Source: Kushneria phosphatilytica (GTDB taxonomy: Bacteria > Pseudomonadota > Gammaproteobacteria > Pseudomonadales > Halomonadaceae). From it: DNA of 64,000 nucleotides. Within the stretch, counting starts at the first letter, position 1. Every line of letters starts with the position of its first letter. The notes under the pieces were generated by a model. It worked only from the letters and a program-made list of their open reading frames with translations. It was not told where the DNA came from and did no database searches. Below are positions 63,978 to 64,000 of the stretch, one piece after another. The translations under genes were made by a program, and so were the position numbers. Location: NCBI RefSeq assembly GCF_008247605.1, contig NZ_CP043420.1, forward strand, positions 868,001-932,000, written 5' to 3'.

Positions 63978-64000
63978 TGAAGTCTCATGGCCGCTGGTGC

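Overview
The window is a continuous stretch of bacterial chromosome with moderately high GC, dense short-spaced genes and no rRNA, tRNA, insertion sequence, prophage or CRISPR array that I could find. Gene content points to a gammaproteobacterium, most likely a halophilic member of the Halomonadaceae (Halomonas, Kushneria, Salinicola or a relative). The reasons are a BetT-type choline transporter with a BetI-like operator, a butyrobetaine dioxygenase, a Pseudomonas-style fru operon (fruB-fruK-fruA with a divergent cra), baeSR and a ModE/ModABC system. The placement is inference from family resemblance, not from a marker gene.

Layout. 0.3-10.5 kb: hemerythrin-like protein, butyrobetaine dioxygenase, a GT4 glycosyltransferase overlapping tail-to-tail with a TVP38/DedA-type membrane protein, two LysR regulators, DoxX, MtfA, a GNAT-nitrilase fusion and a GST-like protein. 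10.5-14.8 kb: a divergent cadR/cadA heavy-metal efflux pair with a MerR-type promoter, then a YncE-like periplasmic beta-propeller. 14.8-21.9 kb: an M20 peptidase, YpeA, and molybdate uptake (modE, a ModE box, modA, a rutE-like nitroreductase inside the operon, modB, modC), then a GNAT protein and an agmatinase-type ureohydrolase. 21.9-28.1 kb: a diguanylate cyclase, GlpQ, a small unknown protein, an alpha/beta hydrolase, a GNAT protein and an MFS transporter. 28.1-35.1 kb: cra and the fructose PTS operon with two Cra-like operators between them. 35.1-44.9 kb: a DJ-1/PfpI protein, BetT, a YoaK-type membrane protein, a macrodomain protein, an MmyB-like XRE regulator and a three-subunit molybdenum hydroxylase of the PaoABC architecture but without a visible Tat signal. 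44.9-48.3 kb: baeS-baeR followed by an unusual triplicated Spy/CpxP-like periplasmic protein. 48.5-50.1 kb: gntK with a GntR-type operator, and gntR.

50.1-64.0 kb is an oxidative, non-phosphorylating sugar island, nearly all on the minus strand. One unit is an MFS sugar porter, a XylX-like 2-keto-3-deoxy-sugar-acid dehydratase and a XylC-like lactonase. A second is a XylD-like sugar-acid dehydratase, a Gfo/Idh aldose dehydrogenase and a XylB-like SDR aldose dehydrogenase. A third is an aldose mutarotase plus a three-part sugar ABC transporter. Together they would import D-xylose (and probably L-arabinose or D-galactose), oxidise it to the lactone, open the lactone and dehydrate the acid twice to 2-oxoglutarate semialdehyde (Weimberg route). 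The last enzyme, the semialdehyde dehydrogenase, is not in the window. The first two units carry the same tandem palindromic operator at the same distance from their first start codon, which I regard as the most informative undescribed signal here. A zeaxanthin-glucosyltransferase-like gene without other carotenoid genes and a UPF0314 membrane protein sit inside this island.
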